Part shown: piece by piece, positions 22,385-28,710 of the stretch | Numbering within the stretch: position 1 is the stretch's first letter | Layout of the letters: the number at the start of each line of letters is the position of its first letter | From: UBA12478 sp964513275 | Lineage (GTDB): Bacteria > Patescibacteriota > Patescibacteriia > UBA9934 > GWF2-40-263 | Assembly: GCA_964513275.1 (NCBI GenBank) | Contig: CAZELN010000004.1 | Location: forward strand, 1-40,263 | Length of the DNA stretch: 40,263 nucleotides | Direction: 5' to 3' | Notes under the pieces: model-generated | Told to the model about the DNA's origin: nothing | Databases searched by the model: none | The model's input: only the letters and a program-made list of their open reading frames with translations | Program-made: the position numbers and the translations under genes

Positions 22385-23569
22385 CTACACAATCTCATCC
22401 ACTCCGCGGAACTCGGTGAAACCTGTCCAAACTAACTCGCCTTCCTCTACTCGACGAATAATTTCCTTTTGCTCCTCCATGAGGAGCTCCGTGCGTCGCT
22501 TTCCTGTGAGAGGATCATTTTCTTGCATAAACTCTTCTTGAATCTCTGAAACCCGCTCATAGTCTTCGGCTGTCATCTTATGATCTGGAGTGAGGGAATG
22601 AATATAATCGAACACCGCTTGATTTTTCTCGACGGCAACGCGCTCTGCGTGAGGACCTTGAGGATACGCGATTCTCATATCAAATGCGCTGACACCATCC
22701 TTCAAGTGCTGTTGCGGCATAAGATTATATGCATCTTGAAGCACTTTAATAGCGACATTTGCCTTTTCAATACTTTTTGTAAATTCCATGATTTTAGATA
22801 AGAGCGTGTTCTGTATATAGCTCATGACTGCGTTTCCATGACCGGCAAGCCAAGTGGCACGAATTAACTGATAGACAGTCTCATGACTCCCGATACTTTG
22901 TGCTTCGAGTAATTCACGCAGTCGGCGATACGCGGCACGACGTAATTTCTCAATAGTCAAATCATGAAGACGTTCTACTAAAATCTCCCAATCTTCATTT
23001 GGTTCATCCGGCCAACCAAATCGATCATACGCCTGATAGTACCAATCCTCTGCTTTTTGCAGATCTTGATGCTCGTTGAGATATTCAAATAGGTAATAGA
23101 TGTCGCCATAAATAACATACGACATGATGTCGTTGGGCGAGCTTTTCAAGAGATGCTCCCCCAGCTCCTCTGCTTCTTTGCGTCTGCCAAGACAAACAAG
23201 CAGTTCAATGCGCTCATGAGTAAACTCATCTGGTTTGATCAATTTCAATTCTACCGCCCGATCCAACACATCAAGATAACGCGCATACTGGCCTGAATTC
23301 AGACATGGACAATTCATGTTCTCGACAAGTTCCTCAGCCTTCAAACCGGTGATGCGTGTGAACTCCTTCAGCGTTTCAGCTCGATCGGTTTGAGTTTTTG
23401 TTCCTTGAAGCACGCTCTCCAAGAGACCGAACACATCGCTATAGGCGGTTGTCGCACGAGCGTCATTCTCACCTTCATGCGCCAAAGCGATATCCATTGA
23501 TACATCAAGCGCTACTTTTTGTTCGGAGGTAAACATAGATTTTGAACGACTACGTTCTGAAGAATCCAC
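22385..23569 (-). CDS. Uncharacterised helical protein coupled to fic
   Basis: The protein has 394 residues from GTG 23569, which overlaps the fic stop by one base (TAGTG) and has GCGGAAGAG just upstream. Alternatives are GTG 23593 and ATG 23536. The sequence is nearly all helical, with paired-helix spacing resembling tetratricopeptide repeats (ARYLDVLDRAVELKLI, RRKEAEELGEHLLKSSP, DIMSYVIYGDIYYLFEYL, LQKAEDWYYQAYDRFG). No catalytic motif is visible. Coupling to fic suggests it is a partner, regulator or target of the Fic enzyme; that is inference. The C-terminal part is rich in Glu and Arg. Confidence 0.65.
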   Translation of the reverse strand: MDSSERSRSKSMFTSEQKVALDVSMDIALAHEGENDARATTAYSDVFGLLESVLQGTKTQTDRAETLKEFTRITGLKAEELVENMNCPCLNSGQYARYLDVLDRAVELKLIKPDEFTHERIELLVCLGRRKEAEELGEHLLKSSPNDIMSYVIYGDIYYLFEYLNEHQDLQKAEDWYYQAYDRFGWPDEPNEDWEILVERLHDLTIEKLRRAAYRRLRELLEAQSIGSHETVYQLIRATWLAGHGNAVMSYIQNTLLSKIMEFTKSIEKANVAIKVLQDAYNLMPQQHLKDGVSAFDMRIAYPQGPHAERVAVEKNQAVFDYIHSLTPDHKMTAEDYERVSEIQEEFMQENDPLTGKRRTELLMEEQKEIIRRVEEGELVWTGFTEFRGVDEIV

Positions 23570-24447
23570 TAAATCTCTTCCGCTATTTTCCACTCCCCCT
23601 TTTCCATGAAAGCGGGGATGGTTTGACCGTGGGCTTTGTTAATAAGGTTTGAATGCGAATGTTTGTTCTCTTTGGCATATTGAATGAGTGGGACAATGCG
23701 TTTGCCTTCCAAGTACGCAAGTCGCTTGTGATAACTCATGGTGAGAGCTCGACCGACGAGCTCCTCCATAATGGCTGTCTTATCTGTTGTCTCAAACTCT
23801 TTGAACGCATCGTAATATCTGGCGCGATTGATGAACGCGATATTGATCGGCACATAGCCTTCACGGATAAGCGCGTAATTATTCAACACGCGACCAATAC
23901 GTCCATTCCCGTCGCAGAATGGATGGATATTTTCGAAGGTTAGATGTAAGCGGGCAATACGTTTCACGATGTGTTCGCTTGCGTCTGCATGATAGTGCGT
24001 GAGCATGTCAGTCAGTAACCGCTCAACATCTTTGGGATCGGCACCAAGATGCGTACCTACCCGCACCCACTCATCGTCCTTTCTGAAACGACCGGCAATC
24101 TCATCGCGAATGTTGGCAATAAGCATCTTATGCAGGAACAACATCAAGGGAAGCGAGATCTCTGCTTCCTTGGCCTTGCTGTCTATGTACTCGGTGACGC
24201 GCGCAAGATTTTTGGCTTCAAAAATTTCTCGCTCACTCACAAAACGGTCAAGATCCATCTGAAGAAGAATTTTTTCTGTCTCCTCAAGCGTCAACGTGCT
24301 GTTCTCGATGGCGTTGGAGTTATAAACCTGCTCTGGGATCTCTGCCTCGGTAATCAGCTTAACTAAGGCCTCCTTACCATGAAGGGCTCGGTAATAGCGC
24401 TCGCGAAGTGTTTGAATGACAGAAAACGTTTTTGGTGTGCGTGCCAT
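23569..24447 (-). CDS. Fic family protein (class II) with C-terminal HTH
   Basis: The protein has 292 residues. The Fic core motif HPFCDGNGRIGR is complete, including catalytic His, metal-binding Asp and phosphate-binding Arg. The inhibitory helix motif (S/T)xxxE(G/N) is present as SNAIEN near residue 43, which makes it a self-inhibited class II enzyme. The C-terminal segment VPLIQYAKENKHSHSNLINKA plus QTIPAFMEKGEWKI is the winged/HTH tail seen in many Fic proteins and could bind DNA. Fic enzymes usually transfer AMP to Ser/Thr/Tyr of proteins; the target is unknown. The promoter contains a 35-bp operator-like palindrome, so autoregulation is plausible. The next gene is translationally coupled. 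Confidence 0.92.
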   Translation of the reverse strand: MARTPKTFSVIQTLRERYYRALHGKEALVKLITEAEIPEQVYNSNAIENSTLTLEETEKILLQMDLDRFVSEREIFEAKNLARVTEYIDSKAKEAEISLPLMLFLHKMLIANIRDEIAGRFRKDDEWVRVGTHLGADPKDVERLLTDMLTHYHADASEHIVKRIARLHLTFENIHPFCDGNGRIGRVLNNYALIREGYVPINIAFINRARYYDAFKEFETTDKTAIMEELVGRALTMSYHKRLAYLEGKRIVPLIQYAKENKHSHSNLINKAHGQTIPAFMEKGEWKIAEEI

Positions 24448-24462
24448 AGTCTAATTTTTCAC

Positions 24463-24508
24463 ATTATAAACCAATTTTCACGTTTATGTCAACCATAAAC
24501 GTGAAAAT
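24463..24508 (-). promoter_or_regulatory. fic promoter with embedded 35-bp operator-like palindrome
   Basis: On the minus strand TTGACA (24492-24487), 18 bp and TATAAT (24468-24463) form a near-perfect promoter ending 15 nt before the fic ATG. Perfect arms ATTTTCACGTTTATG (24474-24488) and CATAAACGTGAAAAT (24494-24508) with a 5-bp centre cover the -35 box. A related half-site TTTTCACGGTTAT (12 of 13 matches) lies at 24532-24544 beyond the gap. Confidence 0.85.
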
Positions 24509-24509
24509 A

Positions 24510-24519
24510 NNNNNNNNNN
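24510..24519. other. Assembly gap (10 N) upstream of fic
   Basis: Ten N of arbitrary length, between two operator-like sequences. Confidence 0.98.
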
Positions 24520-24784
24520 TTTAATCTCCACTTTTCACGGTTATAGTTATTTCCTACTTCTTGCTTAATAACAGTAGGATTAACCCTACAATTTTTTTTT
24601 TTCTTTTCTGCTTGCTCTCAGCAACAAGAAAAGTTAATGCGGTTAGTGCCTCGGTAGACATACGGGCTGGGTTGAGGGATGCCTGCTCGGCGCAAGAATC
24701 CAGCAATATGCATTTTTGCATATTGGGGATATACCTGTGTCATCCAGACGACTACCGTAAGTGGAGGATGACAAAAATTATTGA
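24520..24784. other. Intergenic region between fic and metK with palindromes
   Basis: It holds a plus-strand terminator-like GTAGG-ATTAAC-CCTAC (24574-24589) followed by eleven T, and a perfect 9-bp inverted repeat CAATATGCA/TGCATATTG (24704-24725). A GTCATCC/GGATGAC pair (24739-24772) resembles common intergenic repeats. A minus-strand frame from ATG 24661 (MSTEALTALTFLVAESKQ...) runs into the gap, and a plus-strand frame 24561-24788 also exists. Neither has a recognisable product or start signal. Confidence 0.5.
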
Positions 24785-25759
24785 CTAGAGAAGTCGAGAT
24801 GCGAGAAAGACTTTTGAATTAAGAAGGTGGGTAATCTCTTCCCTCTCTTCGTTAATCGCGTGCAACATGACGGGCTCGTTTACGCCGATCGCATACGCGA
24901 CGGAGATAAGGCACTCGCGGGCGAGGCCTCGACGCACAAGATCCACCGCCACCTCGCGAGCTTTGTACGTGGCAGAGCGATCAACTTTGGAATTGTCTTT
25001 GCCGTGCGTTGACCCTCCGCCTCCAGGGAGAATTCCGCCGTAGCCATCCACCGCGAGCTTGCGGCCAGTGAGTCCCGAGTCCGCATGGAAGCCCCCGATG
25101 GACCAGGCGCCGGCGGGGTTGATGAGAATTCGAGGGAGGATTGCTTCGTCGCCTGCGGCTCCTCGCAATGACGAGAGTAATGGGAGAACCAGTCGGTGGG
25201 TTAGCACAGATCTCACTTCGTCGAGACCTACGTCCTCGTTATGCTGGGTGCTTACGACGAATACTTCGGGTGCGCCGTCGCGGATGGTCACCTGGCTCTT
25301 GCCATCGCTTTTGAGCCATGGCACTTCACCGGACTCGCGCAACGTTTCGAGTCGATCCGTGAGTCCGCGCGCAAGGTCAACTCCAAGCGGCAAGTGACTT
25401 GCTGTATCCGCGGTCGCGTATCCATACATGATGCCCTGATCGCCCGCTCCCCCATCACTCACCGCCGCGCTGATCTGTGGCGACTGCTGATTCATATGTA
25501 AACGGAACTCGACTGGGTCATAGCCTACATTCTCAAGCACCTCATGCGCGAGCGCTTCATAGTCGACTGTCAAGCTCGTCGTTACTTCCCCTCCAATCGT
25601 CACGACCCCTTTGCATCCGAACACCTCAACGGCGACACGCGCACCTGGATCTCGACTCGTGATCTCATGAAGTACCCGATCCGCAATCTGATCGCAGACA
25701 CGATCAGGATGACCCTTTGTCACAGACTCAACGGTGTAGACACTTGGCAATAAGCTCAT
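24785..25759 (-). CDS. metK: S-adenosylmethionine synthetase, short C-terminus
   Basis: The protein has 324 residues from ATG 25759, compared with about 380-390 for the family. It makes SAM from methionine and ATP. Visible motifs are ESVTKGHPDRVCDQIADRV (His-Pro-Asp; Arg where E. coli has Lys17), GGAGDQGIMYGYA, SDGKSQVT, SGLTGRKLAVDGYGG and HGKDNSKVDRSATY. After VAYAIGVNEPVML the usual 80-odd residues with GHFGR are replaced by about 30, so the enzyme is probably truncated. Residues in SSLRGAAGDEAILP are encoded by an inserted palindromic repeat at 25139-25171. A SAM-I riboswitch precedes the gene. Activity is uncertain. Confidence 0.88.
   Translation of the reverse strand: MSLLPSVYTVESVTKGHPDRVCDQIADRVLHEITSRDPGARVAVEVFGCKGVVTIGGEVTTSLTVDYEALAHEVLENVGYDPVEFRLHMNQQSPQISAAVSDGGAGDQGIMYGYATADTASHLPLGVDLARGLTDRLETLRESGEVPWLKSDGKSQVTIRDGAPEVFVVSTQHNEDVGLDEVRSVLTHRLVLPLLSSLRGAAGDEAILPRILINPAGAWSIGGFHADSGLTGRKLAVDGYGGILPGGGGSTHGKDNSKVDRSATYKAREVAVDLVRRGLARECLISVAYAIGVNEPVMLHAINEEREEITHLLNSKVFLASRLL
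25139..25171. repeat. Palindromic repeat copy inside metK
   Basis: GATTGCTTCGTCGCC ... TCCTCGCAATGAC on the plus strand matches the GATTGCTTCG ... CTCGCAATGACG unit at 27240-27267. It translates in frame as part of SSLRGAAGDEAI. Confidence 0.8.
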
Positions 25760-25761
25760 AT

Positions 25762-25895
25762 AAAAAATCTCTTCCCATCGGAAAGAGTGATTACAAATTA
25801 TCTTTCCCTTACGGGTTGGATGTCGCACCTTATCGAATCGACAGGTTGCGGGTGGGTCATCGAGCCAAAACTCTCACCACACTCTTGATAGTCTT
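25762..25895 (-). ncRNA. SAM-I (S-box) riboswitch with terminator
   Basis: On the minus strand the S-box landmarks come in order: TATCAAGAG (25890-25882), GGTGAGAG, GGCTCGATGA with the K-turn GATGA (25861-25857), GCAACC (25849-25844), AAGGTGC (25831-25825) and closing AAAGATAA. The terminator is CTCTTTCC-GAT-GGGAAGAG (25787-25769) then ATTTTTT, ending 2 nt before ATG 25759 and containing the GGGAAGAG that would serve as ribosome site. GGAAAGA of the aptamer 3' end (25801-25807) can pair with TCTTTCC of the terminator (25786-25780) as antiterminator. SAM binding should therefore stop metK transcription. Confidence 0.87.
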
Positions 25896-25930
25896 TAATT
25901 GTAGTCACAACATACACGACGATCGTGAAA

Positions 25931-25978
25931 ATGAAAAGCTCCGACGTCGTCGAGCTTGGTGTCGACATGCGTCGGAGC
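25931..25978 (-). terminator. Terminator of the zinc-finger gene
   Basis: GCTCCGACG (25978-25970) and CGTCGGAGC (25946-25938) enclose a second small stem GTCGA/TCGAC. TTTTCATTTT follows. It insulates the riboswitch from upstream transcription. Confidence 0.85.
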
Positions 25979-26023
25979 CGTGAGCCAGCCGAGCTGGCCG
26001 GAGGAGGCGGAATCGCCGAGAGC

Positions 26024-26234
26024 CTACTTGCGGCCCTTCTTCTTCCCGCCGCCGTTCTGGACGTCGCTGCCATTGCCCTTCTTGGGGGTCTGCTTGTAGC
26101 CCTTGAACTCCCGGGACTTGGTCCCGTGTCCGGTGCNNNNNNNNNNTGGCCTGGTGGCGATCCATGTTCTTGGAGTGGGGCGTGCGGTACTTGCAGTTGC
26201 GCTCGGGACAAGCGTGCATCGATCGATTCTCCAT
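26024..26234 (-). CDS. Small basic protein with C2H2-like zinc finger, interrupted by a gap
   Basis: The N-terminal frame from ATG 26234 reads MENRSMHACPERNCKYRT and HSKNMDRHQA. This fits C-x4-C-x12-H of a C2H2 finger, with the second His expected inside the N run (26137-26146). After the gap the frame ending at the TAG at 26024 reads TGHGTKSREFKGYKQTPKK and ends GGGKKKGRK, a very basic, probably disordered tail. The two sides are in different frames if the gap is taken as ten bases, so its true length differs. DNA or RNA binding is likely; no family is recognised. The gene is GC-rich, with its own promoter and terminator. Confidence 0.6.
26137..26146. other. Assembly gap (10 N) in the zinc-finger gene
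   Basis: Ten N of arbitrary length; GC-rich flanks. Confidence 0.98.
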
Positions 26235-26284
26235 CGAGTGGTTGATGTCCGGCGGTTTTCTATACCGCAAAGACCGGATATTAA

Positions 26285-26309
26285 TGCCACATTTCAGCCA
26301 CCTTGTCAA
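26285..26309 (-). promoter_or_regulatory. Candidate promoter of the zinc-finger gene
   Basis: TTGACA on the minus strand (26309-26304), then ATTAAT after 18 bp. The leader contains a GCGGT/ACCGC hairpin and no clear Shine-Dalgarno site. Confidence 0.4.
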
Positions 26310-26367
26310 CCGATCTCTCTTTCAAAAACAAAAAACTACCAAAAAATGGAAAGTTTCGTCATTCAAA

Positions 26368-26829
26368 CTAGTCTTTAAACCGAATCGAAATTTCTATCGC
26401 GTCATCATTTTCTGGAAGTCCAGATGGATTGCCTTTTTGCAAAATAAGTGCGCCGTTGTCGCCGTATTCTGGCGTTTCAAATTCGAGGGTCGCCGTAAAT
26501 GGCACCATCTCTTCCGTCATCCACTCCCCTTGAGCCGTCGCGTAGCCTTCGGCAATCACAAGTCCGTCCCAATTTACAAGCACGATGGGAAACGTTGCTT
26601 CGAAATACCAGAAACCTGGAGCTTCACCGGTGATCGTGAGAGGTGACGTGATGATGGAATCTTTTGTCGGTGAAGTGACGACCAACTCCACACCTTTCTC
26701 GGAGCCATGAGTCGTTAGCTCCACCTCTTCCACCTCCGCCACCTTCTCCACCTGTCTCAATTCCACCCAAACCAATACAGCAACGGCAAGCGCCAAAACA
26801 ATTAAAACGATTCTCAAAAACTGACTCAT
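26368..26829 (-). CDS. Gmad2 immunoglobulin-like domain protein, membrane-anchored
   Basis: The protein has 153 residues. An N-terminal hydrophobic anchor (RIVLIVLALAVAVLVWV) is followed by an acidic linker. The Gmad2 domain (PF10648) is recognised by VTSPTKDSIITSPLTITGEA, GFWYFEATFPIVLV, AEGYATAQGEWMTEE and FTATLEFETPEYGDNGALIL. Such domains sit outside the membrane in spore-germination and CPR surface proteins; the ligand is unknown. Start ATG 26829 overlaps the ruvX stop by 4 nt, so it is the last gene of the adk-map-ruvX run. No hairpin terminator is visible after it, only T/A-rich sequence. Confidence 0.85.
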   Translation of the reverse strand: MSQFLRIVLIVLALAVAVLVWVELRQVEKVAEVEEVELTTHGSEKGVELVVTSPTKDSIITSPLTITGEAPGFWYFEATFPIVLVNWDGLVIAEGYATAQGEWMTEEMVPFTATLEFETPEYGDNGALILQKGNPSGLPENDDAIEISIRFKD

Positions 26830-27239
26830 AGTTCGATGTTACTCACTACAGGTAGTTGATCAATATAACTTTGCACAATCAGCATAGCGGCGAGAGCATC
26901 TTCATCCGCTTGTGCATTAAATTCTTGCTGGAGACGAACACTCTCAACGCTGGTAAACGATTCGTCTTCTTCCACGATAGGAATGGAAACAACCTGTGCG
27001 AGCTTGGCGATAAAAGCTCTCGTCTTTTCCAACTGTACACTCGAATGGTTCCCTTGCGGAAGCGGAACACCAACCACCACACGATCGATCTGCTCATCTG
27101 TTATTCGACGGACAAGCATCTCAATCGTTGCAGATCCATCGTTGCGAATAACTTCCAGAGGCACGGCCACACGCACACTCGAGTCCCCAAATGCCAGGCC
27201 GATTTTTTTGTCGCCATAATCGATGCCTAAAATCCTCAT
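26826..27239 (-). CDS. ruvX: Putative pre-16S rRNA nuclease / Holliday junction resolvase-like RuvX
   Basis: The protein has 137 residues, normal for YqgF/RuvX. The RNase H-like fold begins MRILGIDYGDKKIGLAFGD with catalytic Asp7. VVVGVPLPQGN and then IVEEDESFTSVES supply the Glu of the active site, and DEDALAAMLIVQSYID carries the last Asp. The family trims the 5' end of 16S rRNA in E. coli; the junction resolvase name comes from fold similarity. ATG 27239 overlaps the map stop by 4 nt (ATGA). That overlap lies at the edge of a palindromic repeat. Confidence 0.92.
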   Translation of the reverse strand: MRILGIDYGDKKIGLAFGDSSVRVAVPLEVIRNDGSATIEMLVRRITDEQIDRVVVGVPLPQGNHSSVQLEKTRAFIAKLAQVVSIPIVEEDESFTSVESVRLQQEFNAQADEDALAAMLIVQSYIDQLPVVSNIEL

Positions 27240-28048
27240 AGATTGCTTCGCTGCGCTCGCAATGACGGGACTGGCAGCGGCGTGAGAATCTCTGCACCGC
27301 CTTCTTTCGTAATGGCAATCGTGACTTCAAAGTGCGCGCCAAGCGATCCATCACTCATCACAATGGACCAACCGTCTTGTGCTGTATCTACATGGTAGTC
27401 GCCGCCCAATCCGAGCATCGGCTCAAGCGCCAAGCACATCTTGTCTTCGATCACGACTTTTGGATAGCGATCAGAAACGTAATTGGGAACATGCGGAGCT
27501 TCATGAACTTGGTGTCCAACGCCGTGTCCCACAAGCGCACGGACAATGCCGTACCCATGCGGCTTTACGTATTCCTCGATCGCTCGCGAGATATCGGCAA
27601 TTTCATTTCCGACTTTGGCTGCGGCAATACCTACCATGAGTGAGGCTTTGGTCACATCCATAAGTTTCCGCGCTTCCGAAGTAACATTCCCAACCGGCAC
27701 GGTCACGGCCATGTCCGTACACAGCCCTTCAAACCAGCACCCAATGTCGAGACCGACGATGTCGCCTTCCATCAGTTTCCTGTCGCGGTTACCTAGCCCA
27801 TGCACGACCTCCTCATTCACGGAGATACAAATCGTGCTTGGAAATGGAATGTCTTTCGGGCTCGGCTGATATCCCTTGAACGAAGGGATCCCACCACCCT
27901 CTACAATCACACGCTCGCCAATGGCATCAAGCTCACGCAGAGTAACCTCTGGCGTAACCGCATCCACCGCAGCTTTGAGCGCACGAGAAAGCAGCGCGCC
28001 GCCGCGTCGCATGGAATCGATTTCCTTGTCTGTTTTCGTGAGGGACAT
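27236..28048 (-). CDS. map: Methionine aminopeptidase, type I
   Basis: The protein has 270 residues, about 15-20 longer than usual. Two-metal ligands lie in GLDIGCWFEGLCTDMAVTVP (two Asp), GHGVGHQVHEAP (His), ALEPMLGLGG (Glu) and the C-terminal HFEVTIAIT (Glu). It removes the initiator methionine from new proteins. The last residues, PSLRAQRSNL, are not family sequence. They are the translation of a palindromic repeat (27240-27267) that has become the gene's 3' end and joins directly to ruvX. It follows adk by 4 nt. Confidence 0.95.
   Translation of the reverse strand: MSLTKTDKEIDSMRRGGALLSRALKAAVDAVTPEVTLRELDAIGERVIVEGGGIPSFKGYQPSPKDIPFPSTICISVNEEVVHGLGNRDRKLMEGDIVGLDIGCWFEGLCTDMAVTVPVGNVTSEARKLMDVTKASLMVGIAAAKVGNEIADISRAIEEYVKPHGYGIVRALVGHGVGHQVHEAPHVPNYVSDRYPKVVIEDKMCLALEPMLGLGGDYHVDTAQDGWSIVMSDGSLGAHFEVTIAITKEGGAEILTPLPVPSLRAQRSNL
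27240..27267. repeat. Palindromic repeat copy at the map/ruvX junction
   Basis: AGATTGCTTCGCTGCGC then TCGCAATGACG on the plus strand; ATTGC and GCAAT are the outer arms. It shares GATTGCTTCG and CTCGCAATGACG with the copy in metK. Confidence 0.85.
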
Positions 28049-28052
28049 AGTA

Positions 28053-28664
28053 TTAAAATACGTTCAAAATTCTCTCAAACACCTCATCAACAGACCCAAT
28101 CCCATCGACGTGTTTCACCAATTCAGCATACTTGGCAATGACTGGCGACGTGTCTTTTTCATAAATTTCTAATCGTCGGCTGATGGCCGCAGGCGTATCG
28201 TCATCTCGCTGATACCATTCACCTCCACACGCACATCGGTCACCTGACCGGATTCCGTCGTGCACAGAACCGACCTTCCCGCATCCGCGACACGTGAGTC
28301 TTCCTTCAAGTCGTTTCAACGATTCCTCACGCGACACATCAATGACGATCACATGGGTCGGTGTATCAAAATCAAACGCCGCGTACTGAGAAAGGTTGCG
28401 AGGATAGCCGTCGAGAACATAACCATGTTGCGTATCGGGTTTAACCAGACGACGTTTGAGCATTTCCGCCGCATCTTCGTCACTCACCAAATCCCCTCGC
28501 TTCAAGATTCCCTGAAACTTTGCGCCTAGGTCTGACCCACTGGCAATTTCATCGCGCAGAAGTTGACCCATGCCAAAGGCCGGAATTCCAAATCGAGCCG
28601 AAAGTTTTTCGGCCTGTGTCCCTTTTCCGCTTCCCTGTGGTCCCATGAGAAGAATTTTACGCAT
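28053..28664 (-). CDS. adk: Adenylate kinase
   Basis: The protein has 203 residues from ATG 28664, chosen because TAGACT ends 8 nt upstream. The P-loop is MGPQGSGKGTQ, and the AMP-binding region has FGMGQLLRDEIASGSDLG and DGYPRN. The lid is a zinc-type lid with CRGC and a CACGG pair. The C-terminal helix region DTSPVIAKYAELV is typical. It interconverts ATP+AMP and 2 ADP. A terminator separates it from secY, so it begins a new unit (adk-map-ruvX-Gmad2). In many bacteria adk and map also follow secY, so the order is conserved even though the transcript is split. Confidence 0.95.
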   Translation of the reverse strand: MRKILLMGPQGSGKGTQAEKLSARFGIPAFGMGQLLRDEIASGSDLGAKFQGILKRGDLVSDEDAAEMLKRRLVKPDTQHGYVLDGYPRNLSQYAAFDFDTPTHVIVIDVSREESLKRLEGRLTCRGCGKVGSVHDGIRSGDRCACGGEWYQRDDDTPAAISRRLEIYEKDTSPVIAKYAELVKHVDGIGSVDEVFERILNVF

Positions 28665-28672
28665 ACGATCGT

Positions 28673-28678
28673 AGTCTA
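28673..28678 (-). promoter_or_regulatory. -10 box of adk
   Basis: TAGACT on the minus strand ends 8 nt before ATG 28664, directly after the secY terminator. Confidence 0.5.
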
Positions 28679-28680
28679 AC

Positions 28681-28706
28681 AAAACAAAAAATGCCCGCTA
28701 GGGGCA
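28681..28706 (-). terminator. Terminator after secY
   Basis: TGCCC-CTAGC-GGGCA (28706-28692) followed by TTTTTTGTTTT on the minus strand; it closes the ribosomal cluster. Confidence 0.75.
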
Positions 28707-28710
28707 ATTT

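Noticed and set aside
24561..24788. 75-codon plus-strand frame ending in HPDDYRKWRMTKIID
   Set aside because: Read-through of palindromic repeat sequence; no start signal and no conserved domain.
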